DNA from: Arthrobacter roseus | GTDB taxonomy: Bacteria > Actinomycetota > Actinomycetes > Actinomycetales > Micrococcaceae | DNA: 64,000 bases | Assembly (NCBI RefSeq): GCF_016907875.1 | Contig: NZ_JAFBCU010000001.1 | Coordinates: 1,054,001 to 1,118,000 of the forward strand | Reading direction: 5' to 3' | Shown: in pieces, positions 1 through 8,040 of the stretch | How positions within the stretch are numbered: position 1 is the first letter of the stretch | Layout of the letters: each line of letters starts with the position of its first letter | Made by a program: the position numbers and the translations under genes | The notes under the pieces: generated by a model | Seen by the model: the letters and a program-made list of their open reading frames with translations, nothing else | The model's database searches: none | What the model was told of the DNA's origin: nothing

Positions 1-626
1 ACCCGGGCGAAGTACTCGGCTTCAGCCTGCTGCGAGTCGCGGAACAGCGGCCGGAACGGTGAGCCGATTTCGTAGAAGGCCGGCGGCATAAAGGGGGTCA
101 TGACGGCGTCGAGTGCCCCGCGCTCGAGCATGTCCATCATCGGTTCGTCATTCTCAGTTGCAGCGACATTGGCCGGCACGGAGATGGAACCTATTCGGTC
201 CATCACCGGATGATCGGCGGTCAGCGCGCCGACGCGCCATTCGGCCTCTGTAATGCCAACGCCTGCTTCACGCAGTACTGCTCGGGTCCAGGTGTTGCCG
301 CTGTCACCCCACCCGGTGAGACCTATTCTTTTACTGCACAGCGCTTCGGCGGAGTCCAGCGGGCTGTCCGCGCGGGTGATGATGCAGCGGTGCCGGAAAC
401 CCCGCATCACGAAGAGAGGAAGAGCGATGACACGGTCATCGCCTGCTGCCCGGGCCTGAACATACCGGCTGAATGAGGTCTCGGCGACATCCAAGTCCGT
501 CTCGGTCCACAGATCTGGCGTCAGGTCGCGGCGATCGAGCGTGTAGGGCTCACTTCCGGTCACGTCGCGCAGTGCAATGGGATTCAGATGATCCCAGTGC
601 CGTGCTGCCATTCGGATGGTGTCCAT
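1..626 (-). CDS. 4,5-dihydroxyphthalate decarboxylase-like (PBP2-fold) protein, 3' end outside window
   Basis: The minus-strand frame is open from an ATG at 626 to the window edge (about 208 codons). GAAAGG lies upstream of the ATG. The translation has the features of the Pht5/4,5-dihydroxyphthalate decarboxylase family, which has a type-2 periplasmic-binding-protein fold: an early D-L-T-P-D-L segment, then DVAETSFSRYVQARA, then a basic RGFRHRCII stretch and a GWGDSGNTWTRAVL segment. No signal peptide is visible, so a cytoplasmic enzyme is more likely than a transporter binding protein. Members either decarboxylate dihydroxyphthalate-type acids or are of unknown function; the substrate here cannot be told. 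A 29-bp box 93 bp upstream (719-747) matches one in front of the amidohydrolase gene, suggesting shared regulation. Confidence 0.6.
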   Translation of the reverse strand, partial: MDTIRMAARHWDHLNPIALRDVTGSEPYTLDRRDLTPDLWTETDLDVAETSFSRYVQARAAGDDRVIALPLFVMRGFRHRCIITRADSPLDSAEALCSKRIGLTGWGDSGNTWTRAVLREAGVGITEAEWRVGALTADHPVMDRIGSISVPANVAATENDEPMMDMLERGALDAVMTPFMPPAFYEIGSPFRPLFRDSQQAEAEYFAR

Positions 627-718
627 AGGGCTGTGCCTTTCGAGGCGATGCAGTTGCGCCGTCGCAATGGTGGTCGAATCTGTGTTTCAACCAGAGTATG
701 TTCAGCTGGCAGTGATTT

Positions 719-747
719 ACAATACATTCTATTGTTACTGATCATAA
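719..747. promoter_or_regulatory. Putative operator box A (pairs with 3691-3719)
   Basis: The pattern ACAATAC-N6-TTGTTACTGATCATAA is seen here, and the same layout at 3691-3719 with only one difference in its first T and one T/C change in the long half. It lies 93 bp upstream of the gene starting at 626. The second copy lies 100 bp upstream of the amidohydrolase start and 19 bp before the MocR-type regulator. That regulator is the likely binding protein (inference). Confidence 0.5.
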
Positions 748-982
748 AAGTCATTATTGGTGTTCCTGGGCATCCATTTGAGATTTCTGTTGGGAACGCG
801 TAAGCGCACGCAGAATTGCAGCCCAGGACGGAGGGCAAAATAACCCTGAGTTCGTCTATGCGAGTCGGTCGTGGAACTTTGCTGACAAGCAGTTAACGGG
901 GTTGGCCACAGGGCGATACACGGTGTGGCGCCCGAGGGAACCCTGTCACCGCAGATCTCGACGAGTAGATCTCTGGGCCTCG

Positions 983-1366
983 GACCGGACGGTGGCGCGG
1001 ATGCCTTGGGACATGTGCTTCAGCCCTCAGGCCTGCGCCAAGGTCACCGAGGGATTCCAGCACGAGGACCGTCGTGCCCAGTTCGCCGGGCTATCCGAGA
1101 AGGTGGCCGAACACATGACGACAGGTCAGCCGGTGGTCTCTGTCAAAGCTAAACAGAAGGAACTCGTCCGCGCCTGGCGAATCGAACGTACCAAACTCAT
1201 CGCAGGCTTGGTCCGGATTACCAGAACTATCGGCCCGGAGGTTCAGTCCGCCTTGGACACAGAAGTGTGCCCCGCTGGGCTCATGTACACGGCCAAAGAC
1301 GGCGAGGCGCTGCGCATGACATGTAATGACTTCCACTCGGAATGGAAATACGCCATGCTGCCGTAA
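983..1366 (+). pseudogene. Remnant of an ISAzo13-family transposase
   Basis: A frame open from 902 encodes pieces that match ISAzo13 transposases from memory of the family: DRTVARM, a KVTEGFQHEDRRAQF stretch, GQPVVSVKAKQKELV, and a C-terminal FHSEWKYAMLP that corresponds to the usual FHGEWNYT. The first catalytic Asp of the family's SVDTKK motif is replaced (SVKAKQ), and roughly 200 residues between the two conserved parts are gone. The product cannot be active. The DNA upstream (749-982) shows no convincing intact gene. Confidence 0.55.
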
Positions 1367-1387
1367 ACTAAACCGTAACGCTCCGAT

Positions 1388-2335
1388 TTAGTTGTTCGCC
1401 GTCCCGTGCGCGAACTTCCGTACGCCAGCCTTGCTGGACTCATCCACCAGCAGGGTAAAAACGTCCGGGCGTGAGTAATGACCAACTGAGTCGAAATCGA
1501 ACTTTCCCTCTGCGATTTCGTTCATATCCAACTTGGCAACCAGGACACCCTCGCGCCCGCGCAACGGCCCGGCTAAGACCTCGCCCAGCCGAGAGGCGAT
1601 GACGCTGCCACCGTTGATCAAGACGGTTTCTGGATCATCACCTTGGACGGGATGGACATCGTTGGGCAGATCATGACGGGTGAGGAACTGGTTAGCGCTG
1701 ATAACAAAACACCGGCCTTCTAACGCCACGTGCGTCATTGTTGAATGCCAAGCGTCTCGATCGTCAACGGTGGGAGCGCACCAAATGTTCACACCTTTCG
1801 AATACATCGCCTGTCGGAACAGCGGCATGTAATTTTCCCAGCAGATCGCAGCTCCCAGTGTGCCGAAGCCGGCATCAACCACCGGCATCGTGGACCCGTC
1901 TCCTTGCCCCCACAAATACCGCTCGGCGGCAGTCGGCATGAGTTTGCGGTGTGTTGACACCAAACCGTCCGCAGGCGTGAAGAACAGTGCCGAACAGTAG
2001 AGTGTTCCGCCGTCGCGCTCGATGACACCTACCACTAGGTGAAGTCCGTGTTCAGCCGAAAGTTCGCTCAATCTCTCAGTTTCCGGCCCTGAAACATCAA
2101 CGGCGCTTTCCCAATAGCGGCGGAACTCCTTCCGACCTTCGGCGGTGCGGGAGCCCACGGAAATGCCGAACTCCATCCCTTTCGGGTAGCCGCCGAAGAA
2201 GGCCTCGGGCAGTACGGCTAGCTCCGCACCCTGCGATGCGGCTTCGCCAATCAGCCGCTCGGCCTTGGCCAGCGTGGCCGACTTGTCGAAGAGCACGGAG
2301 CCAGCCTGGATGGCAGCGACGGTAACGGTAGTCAT
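1388..2335 (-). CDS. Nitrilase (carbon-nitrogen hydrolase, aliphatic/arylacetonitrilase type)
   Basis: 315 aa, a normal nitrilase length. The catalytic triad is visible: Glu in LPEAFFGGYPKG (about residue 44), Lys in HRKLMPTAAERYLWGQGDG (about 130) and Cys in GAAICWENYMPL (about 164). The GGYPKG and ERYLWGQGDGS segments are typical of true nitrilases (nitrile to carboxylate plus ammonia) rather than amidases. It lies 17 bp downstream of the M20 amidohydrolase in the same direction, so the two are probably co-transcribed. AAGGAA precedes the ATG. With an amidohydrolase of the indole-acetyl-amino-acid/hippurate group next door, aromatic acetonitriles such as indole-acetonitrile are plausible substrates, but that is inference. 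Confidence 0.85.
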   Translation of the reverse strand: MTTVTVAAIQAGSVLFDKSATLAKAERLIGEAASQGAELAVLPEAFFGGYPKGMEFGISVGSRTAEGRKEFRRYWESAVDVSGPETERLSELSAEHGLHLVVGVIERDGGTLYCSALFFTPADGLVSTHRKLMPTAAERYLWGQGDGSTMPVVDAGFGTLGAAICWENYMPLFRQAMYSKGVNIWCAPTVDDRDAWHSTMTHVALEGRCFVISANQFLTRHDLPNDVHPVQGDDPETVLINGGSVIASRLGEVLAGPLRGREGVLVAKLDMNEIAEGKFDFDSVGHYSRPDVFTLLVDESSKAGVRKFAHGTANN

Positions 2336-2352
2336 GTTTAGTGGGATTCCTT

Positions 2353-3591
2353 TCAGTGAGTCGGAGTCTGAGCGGCAAGATGAAGCCGGCGCTGAGCGAG
2401 GGTAGCCAGGAAGAGCGCATGGTCCGGCAGGATGCGGTCATCATAGACCGCTCGGGCGGAGTGCAGTGGCGCCCATTCGTTCGGGTCGATATCCGGCGAC
2501 CCCGCACCGAGGTGTCCGTATGCGCCCGGCACCTCCATTAGCACCCGAGAGAAGTCTTCGGAACCAGCCTTGGGGTGGGGGAGCGTTTCAAAGCGGTTCT
2601 CGCCAAAGAGGCTCCCGGCGGTCGCTGCCCAGAAGTCGGCATGTTCGGCATTGTTGATCGTTGCAGGGAGCTTGCGCTCAAATTTAACCTCCGCCCTCAG
2701 CTGGTGAGCCTGCGCGATCCCCTCTATTAGCCGGGGTAGGTCCTTCTCCAGCTGGTCCTCAGCCGCCGGGCTGAAACAACGGATTCCGGCCTGAAAGGCG
2801 GCGTTGTCCGGAACAATATTGGCTGTGTTGCCACCGTGGAAAGAGCCCACCGTAAGCACCACGGGGTCGAACGCATTGAACCGGCGTGTGATGAATGTTT
2901 GCATCGACCCGATGAGTTCAGCGGCTAATTGGATAGGGTCCAGGGTCTGGTAAGGCCTGGAGCCATGTCCCCCGCGGCCGTGGATGGTCACATCGAGCTG
3001 ACAGAAGGAAGCCATATACGACCCAGCTCGAGTCGTGAACAATCCAGCGGGAGCGTCAGATGCCATGTGGACGCCATAGGCACCGACAGGCCGTGAGCCC
3101 GCTGCGTCCAGCACTCCCTCGTCAATCATGACCTGGGCGCCATTGTGGCCTTCCTCGCCGGGCTGAAACATAAAAATCACGTCACCGTCGAGCTGCTCCC
3201 GCACTCCGGCAAGCACTTTGGCGGCTCCGACAAGGCCTGCCGTGTGCATGTCGTGTCCGCATGCGTGCATAGCCCCATTGCGGGATGCAAATGATAACCC
3301 CGTCTGTTCAACTATCGGAAGCGCATCCATGTCTCCGCGCAGGAGCACGACTGGTGGCCCCCCACGAGCCGCAGATGCGGCGCCACCGCGTAGGATGGCA
3401 ACCACCGACGTCGCATTCTGACCTGTGGTGATTTCAAGATCAAGTCCCCGCAGCGCCTCAAGAACCCTTCCCTGGGTCTTCGGTAGGTCGAGACCAACTT
3501 CGGGATCCTTGTGCAGCTCTCGGCGCAGTTCCACTAGGTCGGACTTCGCACTGCTTGCTATTGATTGCTGCATAGTTGCCACGGGTTTCAT
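2353..3591 (-). CDS. M20 family metal-dependent amidohydrolase (hippurate / IAA-amino acid hydrolase type)
   Basis: Start taken at 3591 (MKPVATMQQ), preceded by AGAAGGAA; the frame is open further to 3717 but that would run over the operator box. 412 aa. It has the M20D pattern: GDMDALP, the metal-binding HACGHDMHTA, PGEEGHNGA, and a late PGAYGHLGAG. Enzymes of this group cleave N-acyl amino acids or conjugates such as hippurate, N-acetyl amino acids and auxin-amino acid amides, using two divalent metals. First gene of a two-gene operon with the nitrilase and divergent from the MocR-type regulator at 3738, which is its likely regulator. Confidence 0.85.
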   Translation of the reverse strand: MKPVATMQQSIASSAKSDLVELRRELHKDPEVGLDLPKTQGRVLEALRGLDLEITTGQNATSVVAILRGGAASAARGGPPVVLLRGDMDALPIVEQTGLSFASRNGAMHACGHDMHTAGLVGAAKVLAGVREQLDGDVIFMFQPGEEGHNGAQVMIDEGVLDAAGSRPVGAYGVHMASDAPAGLFTTRAGSYMASFCQLDVTIHGRGGHGSRPYQTLDPIQLAAELIGSMQTFITRRFNAFDPVVLTVGSFHGGNTANIVPDNAAFQAGIRCFSPAAEDQLEKDLPRLIEGIAQAHQLRAEVKFERKLPATINNAEHADFWAATAGSLFGENRFETLPHPKAGSEDFSRVLMEVPGAYGHLGAGSPDIDPNEWAPLHSARAVYDDRILPDHALFLATLAQRRLHLAAQTPTH

Positions 3592-3690
3592 TGACCATTC
3601 CTTCTGAAGTGGGCCGTCAGCTGAAGTGGAGCTCCGCGCAAACTTTGCCCTGATCTCCCCATTGAGGTTACGTTCAGTTGCGTTCAGAAT

Positions 3691-3719
3691 ACAATACTGA
3701 TAAATGTTACTGACCATAA
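3691..3719. promoter_or_regulatory. Putative operator box B for the MocR-type regulator
   Basis: ACAATAC-N6-ATGTTACTGACCATAA lies in the 146-bp divergent region between the amidohydrolase (start 3591, minus) and the regulator (start 3738, plus). Inside it ACTGAT and ACTGAC form a direct repeat, the kind of arrangement MocR-type proteins often bind. It matches box A at 719-747. Confidence 0.5.
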
Positions 3720-3737
3720 TCTACAAAAGAGGTCTTC

Positions 3738-5096
3738 GTGAATTCTGCCACCGACGCCGTGGAACCGGCACAAGTTTCGGCAGCATGGCTGTGTGAGCAA
3801 TTTACTGAAGCCTCGGCAGGCGGAATCGCGTCTACGCTGAGCCGGTTAATCCGATCCGGCGCCATTGAAGGGGGCAGTTATTTGCCGACGGTCCGGGCGT
3901 TGGCAGCCCGATTGGGCGTCAGCCCAGCGACGGTTTCAGCGGCGTGGAGTATCCTCCGGAAACAACGAATTATTGAAGGCTCTGGCCGACAAGGCACTTG
4001 GGTGCTGAATAAACCTACCCGGTTAGCGCCAGCGAGGTACGAGAATATCCGCCAATACTGGCACGGCGGGGTGCTGGACTTGACGCTTGCGGCGCCCGAT
4101 CCCTCACTTTTGCCCGATGCAGTTTATGCAATGCAGCAGGCACAGCAAGATCCGGAACTAAATTACTATGAACGCCTCCGTATAGTCCCTCGACTGCAGC
4201 GCGCCGCCGAAGCTTCATGGCCCTGGGCGCCGGAAGCCTGGCTGGCAGTAAACGGCGGCTATGAAGGGCTACTCCTGCTGCTCAGCTCCTGCGTCGTGCC
4301 GGGGGACTATGTGGCGGTAGCAGATCCCTCCGCGCCGCGGATCCTCGATATTCTCGAACATGTCGGAGCTCGCGTCCTACCCGTGGCCACGGATGTCGAT
4401 GGCCCGAGACCGGACAGTCTGAAACAGGCCCTGCGGATGCAGCCAGTCGCATTTATCTATGAACCTAGCGTGAGCTCGCGCACCGGTGATTCAGTCCGTG
4501 CCGAACGCCGCGACCAGCTGGCCGCCGTGTTACGCGAGCCCAAGCTGCTCATCATTGAAGACGACGGCCTCGGCGAGCTTGCGTCTGCACCATATTGCGG
4601 ACTTGGCCCTGTCTACCCAGGGCAGACGGTGCTCGTGCGAAGCTATTCAAAGTCCCACGGGCCAGATCTTCGTCTGGGGATAGTCGGCGGATCCGCCGAC
4701 GCCATTAAGCGCGCTTGGGACATCCGTCAGTTCGGCGCGGGCTGGACCAGCCGTCTGCTCCAGAATGCACTTGCCTGGATGCTTGAAGACCCTCAGACAA
4801 AAAGCCAGATCGCCAAGGCAAGACACAAATACGACGAACGCCGTAAGATGATGACCGACCTCTTGGCGCAGCGCGGGATCGACGCGCACAGCAACGACGG
4901 CTTGAGCCTCTGGGTACCGGTGCTCAGCGAGCAGCAGGCCCTGCTTGTGCTTGCCTCACACGGCATAGCAGCTCTCGGCGGGGCGGGCAGCACTGTCCGC
5001 TCGCACGCTCCAATGGTCCGCCTTAGCATCGGCAGAGAGCTCGAGCACCCGGAACGAATTGCAGACTTTTACTCCATGGCGGCCCGTGCGAGTTAA
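3738..5096 (+). CDS. MocR-type (GntR/aminotransferase) transcriptional regulator
   Basis: 452 aa with a GTG start preceded by AGAGG. The N-terminal ~85 residues are a GntR winged helix (SYLPTVRALAARLGVSPATVSAAW). The rest is a fold-type I aminotransferase domain with FIYEPSVSSRTG, IIEDDGLGEL (the PLP-binding Asp region) and the PLP lysine in SYSKSHGPDLRLG. Such proteins sense an amino acid, amine or PLP adduct and regulate divergent genes. The position next to the amidohydrolase/nitrilase operon and the two shared boxes suggest it controls that operon and the gene at 1-626. Confidence 0.9.
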   Translation: MNSATDAVEPAQVSAAWLCEQFTEASAGGIASTLSRLIRSGAIEGGSYLPTVRALAARLGVSPATVSAAWSILRKQRIIEGSGRQGTWVLNKPTRLAPARYENIRQYWHGGVLDLTLAAPDPSLLPDAVYAMQQAQQDPELNYYERLRIVPRLQRAAEASWPWAPEAWLAVNGGYEGLLLLLSSCVVPGDYVAVADPSAPRILDILEHVGARVLPVATDVDGPRPDSLKQALRMQPVAFIYEPSVSSRTGDSVRAERRDQLAAVLREPKLLIIEDDGLGELASAPYCGLGPVYPGQTVLVRSYSKSHGPDLRLGIVGGSADAIKRAWDIRQFGAGWTSRLLQNALAWMLEDPQTKSQIAKARHKYDERRKMMTDLLAQRGIDAHSNDGLSLWVPVLSEQQALLVLASHGIAALGGAGSTVRSHAPMVRLSIGRELEHPERIADFYSMAARAS

Positions 5097-5188
5097 CGTT
5101 ACTGGCTGACTGCAGGACTGAAGTTCATTGCGCGTCTTAACCGGGCCCCGCGCTTTTCTGCATCGCCACGGCCGCGACGAACGCACTA

Positions 5189-6321
5189 GTGTAGCGTGTC
5201 GCTAATTCCATCTGGTTTGGTTGACTGGAAGAATTGGGTGCATGGCCAACCATGCAAAACCCCTGCCGTTGCGTGAGGGTGACCGGGAAATCCTTGAATC
5301 AATGACCCGCAGAAAGTCCATTGGTGCCTCGGTAGCCTTGCGGGCACGCACGGTGTTGCTGGCTGCCGGCGGGCTTTCCAATGTCCAGATCGGCGATGTC
5401 ACTGGATTCAGCGATCCCACGGTCCGGCGATGGCGCAGACGCTATGAAGAAATCGGGATCGAGGGCCTGAATGATGTCCAGCGGCCGGGAAAGCCGCGGG
5501 AAATCGACGAACTCGCGCTCATTGCCGACACGCTGGCCAACGACGGCAAACCGCCGGCGGAGCTGGGGATCTTGCATTGGTCCGCCCGGATCATGGCCGA
5601 GCGCCAGGGAATTTCTTTTTCCTCCGTCGGCCGGATCTGGCGCCGGTGGAGAATCCAACCGCACCGGATCGAGACATTTAAGTTCCCCACCGACCCCGCG
5701 TTGGAGGCCAAACTGCGGGACGTGGTCGGTCTGTACCTGTCCCCACCGGAAAACGCGGTGGTGGTGAGCGTCGATGAGAAGACCCAGATTCAGGCCCTGT
5801 CCCGCACGCAGGCAGAGCAGCCGTTGTTCCCGACACACCCGCTGCAGCAAAGTCACGATTACAAGCGCAATGGCACCACCACCTTGTTCGCCGCCCTGGA
5901 TGTCCTGACCGGCAAGCTCAGCGCCAATGCGTTCTACCAAAAGCGTACGAACGTCGAGTTCGTTGACTTCCTGAACCAGGTCGCTGACGCCCATCCGGAC
6001 GTCGAACTGCATGTCATTTGCGATAATTACGGCACCCACAAACACCAGAATGTGAAGGACTGGTTGGCGGCGAACCCGCGGGTGTCGATGCACTTCACCC
6101 CGACCAGCTGTTCCTGGTTGAACATGGTGGAGATCTTCTTCGGGATCATCACCCGCCAATGCCTCAAGCGAGGAACCTTCTCCTCGGTGGCCGACCTCCA
6201 AGACGCGATGGAACGCTACATCGAGAACTACAACAAGGACGCAAAGCCGTTCACCTGGACCAAATCAGCGGAGTATCTACTGGGCAAGATGAAACGGAAA
6301 CAAATAATTAACACGGAACAC
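5189..6321 (+). mobile_element. IS630-family insertion sequence, apparently intact
   Basis: Terminal inverted repeats are GTGTAGCGTGT (5189-5199) and ACACGGAACAC (6311-6321), pairing at 9 of 11 positions. Both ends are flanked by the dinucleotide TA (5187-5188 and 6322-6323), which is the target duplicated by IS630-type elements. Total length is 1133 bp with one transposase gene. It lies between the MocR gene and a truncated permease gene. Confidence 0.75.
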
Positions 6322-6324
6322 TAG
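5242..6324 (+). CDS. IS630 family transposase
   Basis: About 360 aa from the ATG at 5242 (a TTG at 5221 would add seven residues). N-terminal helix-turn-helix (LSNVQIGDVTGFSDPTVRRWRRRY) with a second HTH near ISFSSVGRIWRRW, then the DDE domain: Asp in VVSVDEKTQIQAL, Asp in VICDNYGTHK and Glu in SWLNMVEIFFGI. No frameshift is seen, so it may be active. Its TAG stop is completed outside the element by the flanking target TA plus the next G. Confidence 0.92.
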   Translation: MANHAKPLPLREGDREILESMTRRKSIGASVALRARTVLLAAGGLSNVQIGDVTGFSDPTVRRWRRRYEEIGIEGLNDVQRPGKPREIDELALIADTLANDGKPPAELGILHWSARIMAERQGISFSSVGRIWRRWRIQPHRIETFKFPTDPALEAKLRDVVGLYLSPPENAVVVSVDEKTQIQALSRTQAEQPLFPTHPLQQSHDYKRNGTTTLFAALDVLTGKLSANAFYQKRTNVEFVDFLNQVADAHPDVELHVICDNYGTHKHQNVKDWLAANPRVSMHFTPTSCSWLNMVEIFFGIITRQCLKRGTFSSVADLQDAMERYIENYNKDAKPFTWTKSAEYLLGKMKRKQIINTEH

Positions 6325-6600
6325 GTATTTGTCCCTGGGACGTTGTGGACACGTTCGATGGGTGACTACCCTCCGATGCCGGAGCCCAAACTGGTTCCTC
6401 GGGCCGTCGGCGCCGGACTGCGTGCACCTCCCGCGGCGGATGCCGGATGACTATTGACGGCGACCGCCACTTTCGATAGCGTTCACTTTGCGATCGTCAA
6501 AAATAAGCAATATTAAATGCGATGGTCGGTCAATGCGGGAACAGCCGAATAGAACCGGAGCAAGCCGATAGCGGATAAAGCAAATCATCTGCAGGACATC
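6325..6600. other. Intergenic stretch between the IS element and truncated permease
   Basis: 276 bp with no convincing gene. A short plus-strand frame (6376-6450) reads like a possible C-terminal scrap but has no recognisable family. The last 100 bp are AT-richer and may hold the permease promoter. Confidence 0.3.
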
Positions 6601-7053
6601 ATGGAGCAGGAGAAGGGGCTCAAGCGGAGCCTGACGACCGGGCAAATGGCGATGATTGCCATCGGCGGTGCGATCGGTACGGGCTTGTTCCTGGGCAGCG
6701 GACTCGCGATCGGCCTGGCGGGACCGAGCGTCATCATCAGCTACGCGGTCGGTGCCGTCATCGCCTTGATTCTGATGGGGTGTCTGTCCGAGATGACCGT
6801 TGCCCACCCGACCACTGGTTCGTTTGGCGCCTACGCCCAACGCTATATGAACCCCTGGGCCGGGTTCACCGTGCGGTACTCCTACTGGTTCGCGATCATC
6901 TGCGCCATCGGAACCGAGGTCACAGCCATCTCGGTTTACATGAAGTTCTGGTTCCCCAGCGTCCCCGCATTCGTGTGGGTGCTGCTGTTCGCCGGTGTGC
7001 TGCTCGGCGTGAATGCGACGAGCGTCCGCTTGTTTGGGACCGTCGAGTACTGA
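6601..7053 (+). pseudogene. Truncated APC-family amino-acid permease
   Basis: The 150-residue product begins like a normal APC/AAT permease (GLKRSLTTGQMAMIAIGGAIGTGLFLGSG, then SYAVGAVIALILMGCLSEM) and covers about four membrane segments. It stops at GTVEY followed by TGA, where family members continue with EYWFA and another ~300 residues. The DNA after the stop does not resume the permease and instead is the promoter region of the next operon. A frame-ending mutation plus loss of the 3' two-thirds is the simplest reading. A transport function is very unlikely. Confidence 0.75.
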
Positions 7054-7134
7054 TTCGAAGGTACAGGACCCAATCCGGTTCATTTTTCCCAACCTGTTGC
7101 AGAGGTGGTATCCTCAGCCAATATTGCACAAATA

Positions 7135-7146
7135 TGACGACCGTAA
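7135..7146. promoter_or_regulatory. Shared motif TGACGACCGTAA, copy 1
   Basis: TGACGACCGTAA lies 62 bp before the cyclase-family gene. An identical 12-mer lies upstream of the ABC binding-protein gene (26293-26304), and a variant TTGCGACCGCAA lies in the RidA/FAH divergent region (14936-14947). Candidate operator of a common regulator, possibly the PaaX-type protein encoded at 13488. Confidence 0.4.
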
Positions 7147-7165
7147 CATTGATCGATACTCACTC

Positions 7166-7181
7166 CGAGGGATCACCCTCG
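7166..7181. promoter_or_regulatory. Palindrome in the leader of the cyclase operon
   Basis: CGAGGG-ATCA-CCCTCG is a perfect 6-bp inverted repeat with a 4-base spacer, ending 27 bp upstream of the ATG at 7209. It may be an operator or an mRNA leader hairpin. Confidence 0.35.
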
Positions 7182-7208
7182 ATTGTCATTCGAGTCATGG
7201 GAGATTTG

Positions 7209-7982
7209 ATGAATTCTGTAGAAGAAGTTCTTGCGTCGCTTTCCACCGGTGAGGTCGAGGTCCTTGACTTGACGGCTCCACTTTCGCGCGAAACCCCGTC
7301 CTTGGTGTTGCCCGAACCGTTCGTCAATCTCATTGACTTCAGGATCGAGGAGGTCTCTGCTTACAACGAGCCGGGTCCGTTCTGGAAGCATCACAACATC
7401 CACACGGGCGAGCACGTAGGTACGCACCTTGATGCTCCTATCCACTGGATCAGTGGACGCGAAGGCAAGGATGTCTCGCAGCTGGATCTGGGCCGATTGG
7501 TTGGGCCTGTCGTGGTGTTGGACTTTAGCGCTGAAGCAACCGCTGATCCGGACTTCTTGATCGACGTGGACCACATGACGTCCTGGCAAGAAAAACATGG
7601 AAAATTCCCGGCCAATTCGTGGTTGCTCTTTCGTACAGGGTGGGAGAAGTACTCCCACGACAAACAGGCCTTCTTGAATCTGGATGATGAGGGCTCTCAT
7701 ACGCCTGGCTTCACGGCTGCGTGCGCCAAGTGGATTGCCGAGGAACTGGATATCTCCGGCATTGGGGTGGAAACCGTGGGCATCGACGCCGGCAACGCCG
7801 CAACGCTTGACCCGCCTTTCCCGATGCACTATTTCCTGCTGGGAGCCGATAAATACGGAATAACCTCGCTAAGAAATCTAGACAAGCTGCCTGCAAATGG
7901 CGCGATGATCGTTGTAGCGCCACTTCCCATTGTCGGGGGCACAGGCTCGCCCACCCGGGTGCTGGCCATAGTCCCAAGGTAG
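7209..7982 (+). CDS. Cyclase-family metal hydrolase (isatin hydrolase / kynurenine formamidase-like)
   Basis: 257 aa from the ATG at 7209, chosen because GGGAG sits 6-7 bases before it; the frame is open upstream and another ATG lies at 7197. The metal-binding signature HVGTHLDAPIHW (about residue 72) identifies the cyclase/KynB/isatin hydrolase fold, a Mn- or Zn-dependent amide hydrolase. Family members open isatin to isatinate or hydrolyse N-formylkynurenine; arylformamidases of the KynB type are usually near 210 aa, so this longer protein fits isatin-hydrolase-type cyclases somewhat better. It is followed after 58 bp by a ThDP enzyme and then a kynureninase-like protein, which places it in the supply of 2-aminobenzoyl compounds (inference). 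Confidence 0.8.
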   Translation: MNSVEEVLASLSTGEVEVLDLTAPLSRETPSLVLPEPFVNLIDFRIEEVSAYNEPGPFWKHHNIHTGEHVGTHLDAPIHWISGREGKDVSQLDLGRLVGPVVVLDFSAEATADPDFLIDVDHMTSWQEKHGKFPANSWLLFRTGWEKYSHDKQAFLNLDDEGSHTPGFTAACAKWIAEELDISGIGVETVGIDAGNAATLDPPFPMHYFLLGADKYGITSLRNLDKLPANGAMIVVAPLPIVGGTGSPTRVLAIVPR

Positions 7983-8040
7983 GTCGTGCAGTGAGGGCGG
8001 AGCCCGTCCCAAGGCAACTACAATCTGTTAGGAAATACTC

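Noticed and set aside
5299-6201. Long minus-strand frame of 300 codons over the transposase gene
   Set aside because: It is the complement of the IS630 transposase, has no family motif and arises from the codon bias of high-GC DNA.
6451-7092. 213-codon minus-strand frame over the truncated permease
   Set aside because: The plus strand carries clear permease membrane motifs; the minus frame is a shadow rich in Asp/His/Arg without any recognisable fold.
6780-7982. 400-aa reading of the cyclase-family gene starting inside the permease
   Set aside because: The first 143 residues are an Arg-rich out-of-frame reading of the permease; the Shine-Dalgarno and family length support the start at 7209.
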